This document shows, piece by piece, positions 25,037-33,409 of a stretch of DNA of 59,437 nt. Positions within the stretch are counted from its first letter, which is position 1; each line of letters starts with the position of its first letter. The notes under the pieces are model-generated. The model saw only the letters and a list, made by a program, of their open reading frames with translations. It had not been told where the DNA came from and made no database searches. This stretch comes from Alphaproteobacteria bacterium (GTDB lineage Bacteria > Pseudomonadota > Alphaproteobacteria > Rickettsiales > UBA8987): the NCBI GenBank assembly GCA_030429725.1, contig JAUIEX010000005.1, positions 1-59,437 on the forward strand, given 5' to 3'. The position numbers were made by a program, and so were the translations under genes.

Positions 25037-25673
25037 GCATCATATGGTTGCGTAAATAGCGATCATTGCGGGTGAAATCATAATTGCCGGGCAGCCAGTC
25101 CGGGCGGTCATAGGCACGGTTCTGCGCCAGCTCCCGCCGGCTATAGGCCACCAGTGAAAGCGTGACCGTTTTCGGTAATCCGGAAGCGCCGGTGGCAATA
25201 ATTTCTGCCTGAAAGTCATCAATGCGGGTGGCCACCAGCGCAGCTTCTTCGGCCATGTTCCACGCCCCACCGGATAATTCCTCAATATCCATGAACAGGG
25301 CATTTTCACCGTTATGCGGCAGCACATAAAACCGGATGCGCCGGCGGTTGCCGGCATCCTCATCATCCATCAACAGGGTCAAACTGTCGCAGCAGGCATT
25401 GCCGGAATCCGTAATCGCAATCGCCGCCGGCATCGTGCCGTTAACGGGGTCAAGCATGTCATCCAGCAAGGTGAATCCCGCCTGCCGAACATGGCGCGCC
25501 AAGAAATTCAGGGTGGGCGTTAACGTGCCCTGCACCTGCGCCCTGGCCTGCTGCACCTGCTGCACCCGGCCCAGTGCGGTGTAGGTGGCATAGGCCCCGG
25601 CAAGCACCATGCCGCTGATCACCAGCGCCAGCATCAGCTCCACGATGGTATATCCAGACCGAGAGGTGAGCAT
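25008..25673 (-). CDS. pilW: PilW-like minor type IV pilin
   Basis: 221 aa. Prepilin leader MLTSRSG followed by the cleavage/methylation site YTIVELMLALVISGMVLAGA with the conserved Glu at +5, and a large C-terminal domain (NFLARHVRQAGFTLLDD; CCDSLTLLMDDED). PilW is a priming minor pilin. The start is chosen directly after a family-A palindrome; its run of G (GGGGGGAG) would serve as ribosome-binding site. Last gene of the pilus cluster, converging on the EI24 gene. Confidence 0.87.
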   Translation of the reverse strand: MLTSRSGYTIVELMLALVISGMVLAGAYATYTALGRVQQVQQARAQVQGTLTPTLNFLARHVRQAGFTLLDDMLDPVNGTMPAAIAITDSGNACCDSLTLLMDDEDAGNRRRIRFYVLPHNGENALFMDIEELSGGAWNMAEEAALVATRIDDFQAEIIATGASGLPKTVTLSLVAYSRRELAQNRAYDRPDWLPGNYDFTRNDRYLRNHMMLTVSARNVK

Positions 25674-25825
25674 GCTCCCCCCTGGAGGGGGAGCGGACGA
25701 AGCAAGCTGCGCATGCAGCGAGGCTGAGTCGTGGGGGGGTGTCCGGGGAACAGAATGCCCCCCCACGCATCGCCGTGCATCGCTTCGCGCTGTATCGGCT
25801 CTGCGACTCCCCCTCCGGGGGGGAG
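25674..25825 (-). repeat. Family A palindromic element, copy A1
   Basis: 152 bp between pilW and fimT. Ends are short C-run/G-run hairpins (GCTCCCCCCTGGAGGGGGAG at the left; CTCCCCCTCCGGGGGGGAG at the right), with a central hairpin GGGGGGGTG/..CCCCCCCAC. Almost identical to A2 and A6. It occupies nearly the whole intergenic gap and supplies the G-rich sequence just before the pilW ATG. Confidence 0.85.
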
Positions 25826-25855
25826 TAAGACTAAACTCTAAACACTGAACGCTCA

Positions 25856-26362
25856 TCACTCCACCTCCAGAAAGCCGGTGGCGGCAATCAGTGTCAGGGT
25901 GGTTTCGCTGACGGTTTCACCTTCCCCGTCCGTGCGGGTGATGGTCAACGAAAACGGGCTGGCCGCACCGGTTGGGAAGAAACAGCCCCAGTCGCCCACA
26001 TCGCCGGAAAGTTCCGTGCGTGCTGGCAGGGTGTTCGTTTCAGCGGACGCCGCGCCCCAACTGCCGGAGCCGCATGTGCTGATGCTGGCCGTGGCCATCT
26101 GCCGTGTGAAGGTGACATCCCCACCATTCACGCTGATTTGAAAACGCCCGGCCATGCCCTCCATCAACACATCTGAACGCAAAACGGCGATCTGCCGTTC
26201 CAGGCGGCTGAGCAATTGTTCGGCGTTCCCGCGATCCTGTGACCCGGTCAGCACCGCCCCGCCAAAGCTGATCACCACCACGGCAATGATCATCGTGATG
26301 AGCAGCTCCAAAACCGTGAATCCGGAGTGAGCGTTGTGTGGTGAGAGCTGAGAGATAAGCAT
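25856..26362 (-). CDS. fimT: FimT/GspH-like minor pilin
   Basis: 168 aa. Leader MLISQLSPHNAHSG, then FTVLELLITMIIAVVVISFG with Glu at +5, followed by a GspH/FimT-type domain (SRLERQIAVLRSDVLMEGM, a basic strand LTITRTDGEG and C-terminal LTLIAATGFLEVE). The start is adjacent to family-A copy A2, as in pilW. Minor pilin assembled with PilV, PilW, PilX and PilY1 to prime pilus formation. Confidence 0.85.
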   Translation of the reverse strand: MLISQLSPHNAHSGFTVLELLITMIIAVVVISFGGAVLTGSQDRGNAEQLLSRLERQIAVLRSDVLMEGMAGRFQISVNGGDVTFTRQMATASISTCGSGSWGAASAETNTLPARTELSGDVGDWGCFFPTGAASPFSLTITRTDGEGETVSETTLTLIAATGFLEVE

Positions 26363-26515
26363 GCTCCCCCCTGGAGGGGGAGCGGACGAAGCAAGCTGCG
26401 CATGCAGAGAGGCTGAGTCGTGGGGGGGTGTCCGGGGAACAGAATGCCCCCCCACGCATCGCCGTGCATCGCTTCGCGCTGTATCGGCTCTGCGACTCCC
26501 CCTCCGGGGGGGAGT
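26363..26515 (-). repeat. Family A palindromic element, copy A2
   Basis: 153 bp, near-identical to A1 and A6 despite lying between different genes (fimT and pilV). It provides a G-run immediately before the fimT ATG. Such high identity among copies in one operon points to recent spread or gene conversion. Confidence 0.85.
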
Positions 26516-26558
26516 AAGACTCAACAACTCTGACCACTGAACTCTGTACTCTGATCTC

Positions 26559-27146
26559 CTAATCATACAGCCTCCGAATGGCGACGGAGATGTCTCCGTC
26601 CAGCGCGGTGAGGTGAACGGTCAGGATGGTGGTTTCGCCATCCACGCGCGCGGTGATGCTGCGCACATCATTGGCCTGTGCGTCCCCGGTGGCGGCATTT
26701 AATTGCTCACACCAGATAACCCGCAGATTAGCCTGTGGGTTGGGGTCTTCGGGCGGCGTGCAATCGGTCAGATCCAGCGTGTAAAGGGAAGCGGACTCGG
26801 CATCCTGCTCGATCTGTTCCAGAATACTGTTTGCCTGCATCTCCAGATTCTGGCGCAGAAACGCCTTATCCAGCGTGGTGGTGCTGGTGGCGGTCAGCGC
26901 GAACAGGCCGGTAAACCCGATCGCCAACAGTAACGTGGCCACCATGGCTTCAACCAGGGAGAAACCAGGGCTAACTCCCCCTTTACGGGGGAGTCGAGGA
27001 GCCGCATGCGTAGCACGGCGACTCGGTGGGGGATTCATAGCAAGGGTGCAAGGTGTTTGACCCCCATCTGATTTGCTTTGCAAATCAGACTCCCCCGTAA
27101 AGGGGGAGTTAGGCTGAAGACTCAACTCTCGGCTCTCATCACTCAT
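26559..27146 (-). CDS. pilV: PilV-like minor pilin with palindrome-encoded leader
   Basis: 195 aa if started at 27146 (ATG overlapping the pilT TGA as TGATG), or 159 aa if started at ATG 27038. The cleavage site is PG-FSLVEAMVATLLLAIGFTG, followed by a PilV-like domain with TCTPPEDP-type loop and a DGDISVAIRRLYD end. Whichever start is used, the leader before FSLVE is partly or wholly encoded by palindromic element A3 (residues 12-58 of the long form). Translational coupling favours the long form, giving a 58-residue leader. Confidence 0.8.
   Translation of the reverse strand: MSDESRELSLQPNSPFTGESDLQSKSDGGQTPCTLAMNPPPSRRATHAAPRLPRKGGVSPGFSLVEAMVATLLLAIGFTGLFALTATSTTTLDKAFLRQNLEMQANSILEQIEQDAESASLYTLDLTDCTPPEDPNPQANLRVIWCEQLNAATGDAQANDVRSITARVDGETTILTVHLTALDGDISVAIRRLYD
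26971..27112 (-). repeat. Family A element A3 with perfect 25-bp terminal inverted repeats
   Basis: 25-bp ends at 26971-26995 and 27088-27112 are perfect inverted repeats, and each end is itself a hairpin (ACTCCCCC-TTTA-CGGGGGAGT). The whole 142 bp is open in the pilV frame and encodes its leader region. Internal sequence differs from A1/A2. The layout resembles a miniature inverted-repeat element. Confidence 0.85.
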
Positions 27147-28141
27147 CAGATCACCCCTTTCTGCTGCAATGCAGCAATGGAATCCTCCATGGTCATCATG
27201 CCCATGGATTTTCCGGTCTGCATGGCTTGTGGAATCTGGAACACTTTATTCTCACGGATCAGATTCGCAATGGCCGGGCTGTTCACCATCACCTCAAAGG
27301 CGGCCACGCGCCCGTCATCATCCTTGCGCTTAAGCAATGTCTGCGTCACCACCAGCCGCAGCGATTGCGAGAGCTGCGTGCGCGCCTGCGCCTGTTGCTG
27401 GGGCGGGAACACGTCCAGAATACGGTTGATAGCATTGGGCGCACCGTTGGTGTGCAGGGTGCCAAACACCAGATGCCCCGTTTCCGCTGCCGTAAGAGCA
27501 AGGGAAATCGTTTCCAGATCGCGCATCTCCCCCACTAAAATCACGTCCGGGTCTTCGCGCAGCATGGCCTTGAGTGCCGAGGCAAAGGAAACGGCATCCC
27601 GCCCAACTTCGCGCTGAGAGACCATACAGCGCTTCGTTTCATGGATGAACTCGATCGGGTCTTCCACGGTGATGATATTCTCCGCGCGTTCCTCATTAAT
27701 CTTGTTGATGAGTGCGGCCAGCGTGGTGGATTTACCGGAGCCGGTGGGGCCTGTTACCAGCACCAGCCCGTTCGGCTGATTGGCCACATTCACCACTGCC
27801 TGCGGCAGGCCGAGCACTTCCATATCCGGCAGGGCGGTCTCGATCTTCCGCATCACAATGGCCGGGCCACGGCTGGTGGTGTAAATATTCACACGGAAGC
27901 GCAGCTCTTCATAGGCCAGCGCCATATCGAGGTCTTTCTGTTTATTCAGGTGAAGCTTCTGATCATCATCCGTGATGTGCTGAATGAAATCACTCAGAAG
28001 ACTGGCCGGGGTCATCTGTTCCTGCTGGTAAATCTCCCCGCTGATGCGCAGCCCCACATGCTCCTCGCTATGCAGGTGAATATCAGAAAGTTTATGCTCA
28101 CGAGCATAGCGCGCAATGTCTTGAAGGAGTGTATGGGTCAT
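27146..28141 (-). CDS. pilT: Type IV pilus retraction ATPase PilT
   Basis: 331 aa. Walker A GPTGSGKST (131-139), Asp box, Walker B VILVGEMRD (about 201-209), His box AAETGHLVFGTLHTN and the PilT C-terminal helix (NSPAIANLIRENKVFQIPQA) needed for retraction. The hexameric motor disassembles pili and powers twitching. Located between pilY1 and pilV within the cluster instead of in a separate pilTU locus. Confidence 0.95.
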   Translation of the reverse strand: MTHTLLQDIARYAREHKLSDIHLHSEEHVGLRISGEIYQQEQMTPASLLSDFIQHITDDDQKLHLNKQKDLDMALAYEELRFRVNIYTTSRGPAIVMRKIETALPDMEVLGLPQAVVNVANQPNGLVLVTGPTGSGKSTTLAALINKINEERAENIITVEDPIEFIHETKRCMVSQREVGRDAVSFASALKAMLREDPDVILVGEMRDLETISLALTAAETGHLVFGTLHTNGAPNAINRILDVFPPQQQAQARTQLSQSLRLVVTQTLLKRKDDDGRVAAFEVMVNSPAIANLIRENKVFQIPQAMQTGKSMGMMTMEDSIAALQQKGVI

Positions 28142-28198
28142 TATCAGTCTCCAGTTATCAGAGTTCGGTAGTCAGGGTTGAGCGTTGAGTTTTTATTA

Positions 28199-28354
28199 AC
28201 TCCCCCATAAAGGGGGAGTTAAGGGGCACGTTGATATTACTCCCCCCTGAATTGCCGTTAGGCAATTCAAAATGTGGGGGAGTCGGGATCATCCCATCGA
28301 GTGGTTGCGCCTCGCGCAGAACGAGATGGTTCAAAGATGATCCCGGTGGGGGGG
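28199..28354 (-). repeat. Family A element, copy A4 (composite)
   Basis: Lies between pilT and pilY1. It has three parts: a hairpin ACTCCCCC-ATAA-AGGGGGAGT (28199-28219), a second CTCCCCC...GGGGGAG unit (28240-28282) with inner stem GAATTGCC/GGCAATTC, and a GGATCATC/GATGATCC stem (28286-28344) ending in a G-run. Fills most of the 228-bp intergenic region. Confidence 0.75.
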
Positions 28355-28369
28355 TATGCTCAACACTCA

Positions 28370-31300
28370 TCAATACAGCTCCTTCCATTGTTCAATCTGC
28401 ACGCTGCCGGGGCTGGGGTTGGCCGGATCACCGACGATCAGATTCCCCTGTTTGGTAAAGCCATCAGGTAAATCTTCCGCTGCATCGGCGTCACTACTGA
28501 TGCCAATATAAATTTTGTTCTTATAGACCGTGACCTCGGTGGGCATCCCGCCACCTAAGCTGGTTTCACGGATCACCGCGCCGCAGGCATAATCATGCTC
28601 GGTCAGTTTAGCCAGACCGGGGCTACACACATCCGCGCTGTTGGGCGTATAGCGCGGCACGAACAAAGTGCGGTTGCGCACATTCAAACGCGCGGTGATG
28701 CGCTCATTCTCATCCATATCAATGTACCAGCCTTCATCATCAATCTGCGGGCAGGTTTCGGGGTTAGCCCCGGCATCAAACAAATTAGCCGTCACATAAG
28801 GGCTGGCGGGCGCGGTGGCAGTGGGGAAGCTCTTATCCATGATCGCAAAGGCGCGGTTGGCAATATCCACACTCATCCGCCCCACACGCTGCATATCCCC
28901 CGTGCCGAAAAATTGTACCAGCGTGCCGTCACCCAGCAGGCTGGGGCGTGGCTCGTGATAGGCCATGCGGTCATTATCGTAGGTGGCTTCGGATTCAAAC
29001 ATGCGCGTGGCCTCAAACATCGTGCCTGCATTGGTGAAATTTATCTTCCATAATTTACCTTCCAGATCGGCGGCGTAAGCCAGCGCCCCCGGGTTGACCA
29101 TGCCGGGCGCATCATCCGGGATGATGACATTCACCCGCGCCGGCGTGGAAGTAACAATCCCGTTCCCGGCATCGGAATCACCCAGTGGAATTTCCGCCAG
29201 CACGGCACCATGATTTTCCAGATCAAGCACATAGACCACGGCACCCTTGGAAGCATCAATCGCGTTGTTATACCCGCCACCGATGATGGCCACCCAACGC
29301 CCGCCGGAACCATAAGGAATATGCACGATCACCGGGTCGGACCAACTCTCACCCAGCTTGCTGAGGTCATAATTTCCCGGTACGGAGGCAAAGGGATATT
29401 CCGTCAGCACGCCGTCTTCATCCCAGTAAGAAACGGTTTGCGTGAGGTGATTCACACTATAAGCAAAGAGCTGTTGTGGCGCATTGGGGTCCGTTACATT
29501 CAGGGCGAAATAACCCGCGCCACCCTGACGCAAACCGCCCATTAACATGGTTTGCCACGTGTCATCCACATAAATATCCTTTACTGCCGGGCTGCCATCC
29601 ACACCGTAAATACTCTCTGATTTTCCAGCGGAAAGCGCGATCAGATTTTTCAGCTTCGGCAACATTATGGGCGGAATATAGGCCCAGCGTTCGGTGCCAT
29701 CATCGGAATTAAACGCATGCAACATCCCGGCATTGGAACCGACATAGACGATTTCATCCCGCGTATCGCAATTGCCGCCGCAGGTGTCGCCCACGGTAAA
29801 AGCATCATAATCATTGCGGTATCGGTACGCGGCTTCGGTTTCCGTGCGGGCGCTATCACTGCTGTAAGCCGAAGGCGCACCCACCACCACCGCGCGGGAG
29901 TGGTAAATATCGGCCAGCTTCCAGCGCTCACCGGCCAGCAAGCTGCTGCCTTCATCATCCTGACCGGAAGGGAATTCCGCGTAAGCATCCTTCCCGCGCA
30001 CAAATTCGATCAGCAGTTCCAACTCATAATCAGAATAAGTGCTGCCGCTTTCGGCCTCCAGCCGTGGACGCAACCGGTCACGCTCCGCAGTGGTGAAATT
30101 ATTTAAGCCAGCATCCACACCCTGTGCCACTGTCCAGATGTTGCGATTATTCGCCAGCGTATTATTCAGCACCTCCCCGGCATCCCACAGCACACTGCCA
30201 ATATTTCCATCCGGCAGCAGGGCATATTTTAAGAACCGCCCCTTCCACTGGTTGTTGCGCTTATAGGTGAAGGTGGATTGCAGAATGGAATCTTCATTGG
30301 TCACCCCCGGAATGATGGTGGGAGTGGAAAAAGTCAGCTGGCTGGCCACCACCTGACGGATGTAACTTTTCAGCACATCGAGCAGATTTTCCTCATTGCT
30401 GGCATAAAGCGGGGAATCGGGATAGCTGCCCCCGGCCTGCGACAAAGTAAGGTAATTATCATTCCCCGTGGTGGCAAACCCCACCACAAAGGTGCGCACG
30501 CCCAATTCATCATAAAGTTGCGCGGCGGTGGCGCTGGCAGTGCTGTCTTCCCAGAAACCATCGGACAGCACAATCAGCATCGTCTGCTGGCAATAGACCA
30601 CCGGGTCGATCGGAGAATCCGCATCTTTAAGGTAACTTTCCGCCAGATCCATTGCATCATCCAGATGCGTCGAGCCACCATCATTCAGACTGTTTACCGT
30701 GTTATAAATCTCCGATGCACCGGTTTCGGAAATCTCTACTTCCATCTCCGCATCGCTGTTCCATTGCATCATGCCGAAATGCGCGCCACCGGTCAGCGCG
30801 CTGTCGGTCATCAAATTGCGGATCACCCGCTTCAGCACATCAAGCCGCGTATCCTCTACCCGTTCCAGAATTACGTTTCCGTCATTGGATTGGATACGGT
30901 GATTGTAATAATCCGCCACGTAAATGGTATCATCCACCTCGTTCAGACTCATGCCCCGTGGGTAGCGGAACTCGCCCTCATCACTGCCCCAGTCTCCCCA
31001 TTTTTCAACGTAAGAACCATCCTTTTCATAGCGGTAAATTTCCCCGTCATAATAATCGGAAATATAAAGATCGCCATCAGCGCCCACCTCAATCCCATAT
31101 GGCCGGAAAGGCAAATTAATCCGCTCCTGACGGGAGCCGGAAGAATCATACATTTCCACCCTTCGGTTAGAAAAATCCGTGATCCAGATTTCTTCACCGT
31201 CAATGGCAATATAACGCCCGCCATCATTATTCCATGTGCCCTGATGGCTGCCGGAGTTAGAGAATTTCTCCACTTCACCGTCACTATTAATCACATAAAC

Positions 31301-31768
31301 ATAGCCGTCATCATCCACCGCCACCCCGCGTGCCGGCCCATCCAGAAGTTCGTAAGTGCGCTGATGTGCGCCGGTGGCGGCGTTCAGCTTCTGCACGCGG
31401 TCATTGCCGGAATCCGAAACGTAAATGGAGCCGTTATGGTAATGCACGGAAAAGACCGTATCAAATTCGCCGTCATCATCCCCATACCCACCAAAAGTGG
31501 CGATGAGATTGCCCCCCGCATCATATTTCAAAATCGTATCATAATAGAGACCAACATAGGCATTGCCCGCATCGTCAAAATCCACATCCACGGGATAGTA
31601 AATACTCGATTCATTGAGAACAGTGCCCATACTGCCCGACGTATCCAGCATCAGCAGAATATTGGCCGGAATATCCGCCGCACCCGTTCCCGGCGGCGGA
31701 GATTTGGCCAAAGCAGTGCTCAGTGTGCAGAATGCAGTGAGCAGGAGAGCGAGGAGAAGGAAAAGCAT
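28370..31768 (-). CDS. pilY1: PilY1-type pilus tip adhesin with NHL propeller inside its vWA domain
   Basis: 1132 aa. Signal peptide MLFLLLALLLTAFCTLSTALA. A von Willebrand A domain starts with the MIDAS motif DTSGS (42-46), is interrupted by six NHL-type blades (about 58-297; for example NAYVGLYYDTILKYDAGGNL and GSIYVSDSGNDRVQKLNA), then resumes at about 303-470 (TRLDVLKRVIRNLM, GGSTHLDDAM, MLIVLSDGFW). A PilY1 C-terminal beta-propeller follows (about 600-1080; IVYVGSNAGMLHAFNSDDGT). PilY1 caps the pilus, mediates adhesion and mechanosensing and counters retraction. The start after element A5 gives the signal peptide; longer frames upstream run through the repeat. Confidence 0.92.
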   Translation of the reverse strand: MLFLLLALLLTAFCTLSTALAKSPPPGTGAADIPANILLMLDTSGSMGTVLNESSIYYPVDVDFDDAGNAYVGLYYDTILKYDAGGNLIATFGGYGDDDGEFDTVFSVHYHNGSIYVSDSGNDRVQKLNAATGAHQRTYELLDGPARGVAVDDDGYVYVINSDGEVEKFSNSGSHQGTWNNDGGRYIAIDGEEIWITDFSNRRVEMYDSSGSRQERINLPFRPYGIEVGADGDLYISDYYDGEIYRYEKDGSYVEKWGDWGSDEGEFRYPRGMSLNEVDDTIYVADYYNHRIQSNDGNVILERVEDTRLDVLKRVIRNLMTDSALTGGAHFGMMQWNSDAEMEVEISETGASEIYNTVNSLNDGGSTHLDDAMDLAESYLKDADSPIDPVVYCQQTMLIVLSDGFWEDSTASATAAQLYDELGVRTFVVGFATTGNDNYLTLSQAGGSYPDSPLYASNEENLLDVLKSYIRQVVASQLTFSTPTIIPGVTNEDSILQSTFTYKRNNQWKGRFLKYALLPDGNIGSVLWDAGEVLNNTLANNRNIWTVAQGVDAGLNNFTTAERDRLRPRLEAESGSTYSDYELELLIEFVRGKDAYAEFPSGQDDEGSSLLAGERWKLADIYHSRAVVVGAPSAYSSDSARTETEAAYRYRNDYDAFTVGDTCGGNCDTRDEIVYVGSNAGMLHAFNSDDGTERWAYIPPIMLPKLKNLIALSAGKSESIYGVDGSPAVKDIYVDDTWQTMLMGGLRQGGAGYFALNVTDPNAPQQLFAYSVNHLTQTVSYWDEDGVLTEYPFASVPGNYDLSKLGESWSDPVIVHIPYGSGGRWVAIIGGGYNNAIDASKGAVVYVLDLENHGAVLAEIPLGDSDAGNGIVTSTPARVNVIIPDDAPGMVNPGALAYAADLEGKLWKINFTNAGTMFEATRMFESEATYDNDRMAYHEPRPSLLGDGTLVQFFGTGDMQRVGRMSVDIANRAFAIMDKSFPTATAPASPYVTANLFDAGANPETCPQIDDEGWYIDMDENERITARLNVRNRTLFVPRYTPNSADVCSPGLAKLTEHDYACGAVIRETSLGGGMPTEVTVYKNKIYIGISSDADAAEDLPDGFTKQGNLIVGDPANPSPGSVQIEQWKELY

Positions 31769-31778
31769 ACGAGCTGAT

Positions 31779-31961
31779 GCTCCCCCCTGAATGTCCCGAA
31801 GCGCGAAGCGCGTGGGACAATTCAAAATGAGGGGGAGCGGACGAACACTGCAAGTGTGAGTCGTGGGGGGGTGTTTCTTGATTCGCTGAATGCCCCCCCA
31901 CGCATCGCCGTGCAGCGCTTCGCGCTGTGTCGGCTCTGCGACTCCCCCTCCGGGGGGGAGT
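31779..31961 (-). repeat. Family A element, copy A5
   Basis: 183 bp between pilY1 and the exported 167-aa gene. It combines the GAATGTCCC..GGGACAATTC type seen in A7 with the long right half seen in A1/A2/A6. Its G-run lies 11 nt before the pilY1 ATG. Confidence 0.8.
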
Positions 31962-32006
31962 GATTTGCGATACGGCACACGGCACATTGCTGACTGCAAA
32001 CCCATC

Positions 32007-32510
32007 TCACTCCTCCTCTGCCAGTACCAGTCTGGTGCGCGCAGCTGCATGTTCCCGGCTGGTGATGGAAAGCTGTTCCACGTAATGCTCACCTTCCACA
32101 TTGCCGGTATAGGCCACAATGATGGCATCCTTCGCCCAGAGATAGCGCAATGGCGCGGGGGCTTGTGTTTTCATCACCGGGCCGTTATCCGGCTCACCCA
32201 GCATGCGGGTGATGGCTTTCAAAAAAGTATAATCCTCATTTTCATAACGAAGATTCACCACCGCTAATTTATCATGCGTGAAGATCAGTTCCGCTTCACT
32301 TTTCGCAGGCAGAAAACGGCACACATCACGCCCGCGCACCGGCACCCTTTCAACCTGCCTGTCCGTAATGCCCGGCAGGTCAATCGGCATGTCTTCCAGC
32401 ATGATCTCCATGCTCTGCCCGAACGGAATATCCTCAATGTCGCAGGCATGGGCAGTGCTCAGTGTGCAGAATGCAGTGAGCAGTATGCAGATGAGGAGAA
32501 GGAAAAGCAT
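32007..32510 (-). CDS. Exported protein of the pilus cluster, unknown
   Basis: 167 aa. Signal peptide MLFLLLICILLTAFCTLSTAHA is nearly identical to that of PilY1, including at DNA level. The mature protein has DIEDIPFGQSMEIMLEDMPI, a Cys in RDVCRFLPAKSEAEL, and YTFLKAITRMLGEPDNGP; it resembles no pilin (no prepilin leader). Location between pilX and pilY1 suggests a periplasmic assembly or adhesin-folding role, which is inference. The gene looks like a fusion of a duplicated signal-peptide cassette to a new mature domain. Confidence 0.75.
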   Translation of the reverse strand: MLFLLLICILLTAFCTLSTAHACDIEDIPFGQSMEIMLEDMPIDLPGITDRQVERVPVRGRDVCRFLPAKSEAELIFTHDKLAVVNLRYENEDYTFLKAITRMLGEPDNGPVMKTQAPAPLRYLWAKDAIIVAYTGNVEGEHYVEQLSITSREHAAARTRLVLAEEE

Positions 32511-32520
32511 CCGCGCCAAT

Positions 32521-32673
32521 GCTCCCCCCTGGAGGGGGAGCAGACGAAGCACGCTGCGCATGCAGCGAGGCTGAGTCGTGGGGGGGTGTTCGGGGAACAG
32601 AATGCCCCCCCACGCATCGCCGTGCATCGCTGCGCGCTGTGCCGGCTCTGCGACTCCCCCTCCAGGGGGGAGT
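32521..32673 (-). repeat. Family A element, copy A6
   Basis: 153 bp between pilX and the 167-aa exported gene, near-identical to A1 and A2. G-run 11 nt upstream of the downstream ATG, as for pilY1. Noncoding in the frame of either neighbour. Confidence 0.85.
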
Positions 32674-32698
32674 AAGACTGAACTCTGAACTCTCATCT

Positions 32699-33409
32699 CT
32701 AATACCTCACACTCACAAGCGCTTCAATCCGGCGATGGGCGTTTCGCGCGCCATCAGCGTCGGACGTCACACGGTAAAAATAGGCCGGGGACAGATCACC
32801 GGCACTGCCATAGCCGTCACTGCTGCCAATACTATCCCCCACACCACCCGAAAGGCTGGGCAGGGATTTGGCCATCAATTCTTCAATCATGCAGCCATAG
32901 CTCACATCACGCATGCTGCGCGTAATCGCCGCCGCATCCTCCACACCGTCTTCCACCCAGTGGGAAACATCGCCGTAAGTGATTGTATGCGGCAGGCTTT
33001 CCGAAGGGCGCGTGAACGCACCCAACCAGCCCATGCTTTCCCGCACACAGGATTCCGATGCGTGGAAGGTAACATTGCCGGATGAGGCGCGCTGCACCAC
33101 TTGCTGCTCCCGCCCGGCACTTTCCATAATCGCCGCCACCAGCACATTCAGCACAATCAGAATCATCAATGCGGAGAACAGCACATTGCCATTTCTTGAA
33201 TTGCTCCTGCAAAATTCTCCTGAATTTTGCATTGAGCCTAACGGCTTCGCCGACTGAAGATGCAGGTCTCCTGACCTGCTTAGTCGACACATCAAACAGC
33301 GTGAAGTATAACATGCGCGGTCAGAAGACCGCGTCAGCCCTGAGCGCGCGCAAGCGCCGCTCCATTGCGAAGACAGGAGTCTGAGCAGGGAGCAAAACAT
33401 AACACCCAT
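32699..33409 (-). CDS. pilX: PilX-like pilus assembly protein with palindrome-encoded N-terminus
   Basis: 236 aa from ATG 33409 (TGATG overlap with the upstream pilin-like gene) or 177 aa from ATG 33232. The hydrophobic helix NVLFSALMILIVLNVLVAAIM followed by GREQQVVQ resembles the PilX N-terminus; the rest (SYGCMIEELMAKSL, C-terminal AYFYRVTSDADGARNAHRRI) fits a minor pilin. The N-terminal extension is made of two family-B elements, B5 then B3 in opposite orientation, ending in the leader MQNSGEFCRSNSRNG. The conserved +5 Glu is missing (FSALM), as is common in PilX. Confidence 0.78.
   Translation of the reverse strand: MGVMFCSLLRLLSSQWSGACARSGLTRSSDRACYTSRCLMCRLSRSGDLHLQSAKPLGSMQNSGEFCRSNSRNGNVLFSALMILIVLNVLVAAIMESAGREQQVVQRASSGNVTFHASESCVRESMGWLGAFTRPSESLPHTITYGDVSHWVEDGVEDAAAITRSMRDVSYGCMIEELMAKSLPSLSGGVGDSIGSSDGYGSAGDLSPAYFYRVTSDADGARNAHRRIEALVSVRY
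33201..33283 (+). repeat. Family B palindromic element, copy B3
   Basis: Read on the plus strand: hairpin 1 GCAAAATTC-TCCT-GAATTTTGC, hairpin 2 CGGC-TTC-GCCG, hairpin 3 CAGGTC-TCCT-GACCTG. Antisense to pilX, in whose frame it encodes GSMQNSGEFCRSN. Hairpin 1 contains the possible pilX start codon (33232). Confidence 0.85.
33312..33396 (-). repeat. Family B palindromic element, copy B5
   Basis: Read on the minus strand: starts TTGCTCCCTG; weak hairpin 1 around TCCT (AGAC/GTCT), hairpin 2 GCGC-TT-GCGC, strong hairpin 3 GCGGTC-TTCT-GACCGC. Sense orientation in the long pilX frame. Opposite in direction to neighbouring B3, so the two form a head-to-head pair. Confidence 0.75.

Noticed and set aside
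30278-31777. Long open frame (499 codons) on the plus strand
   Set aside because: It is antisense to pilY1, whose domains are clear; composition is His/Ile-rich without domain or ribosome-binding site.
25674-32673. Family A hairpins as ordinary rho-independent terminators
   Set aside because: They lack T-runs, lie within a compact operon, and three are near-identical in sequence over 150 bp, which terminators need not be.
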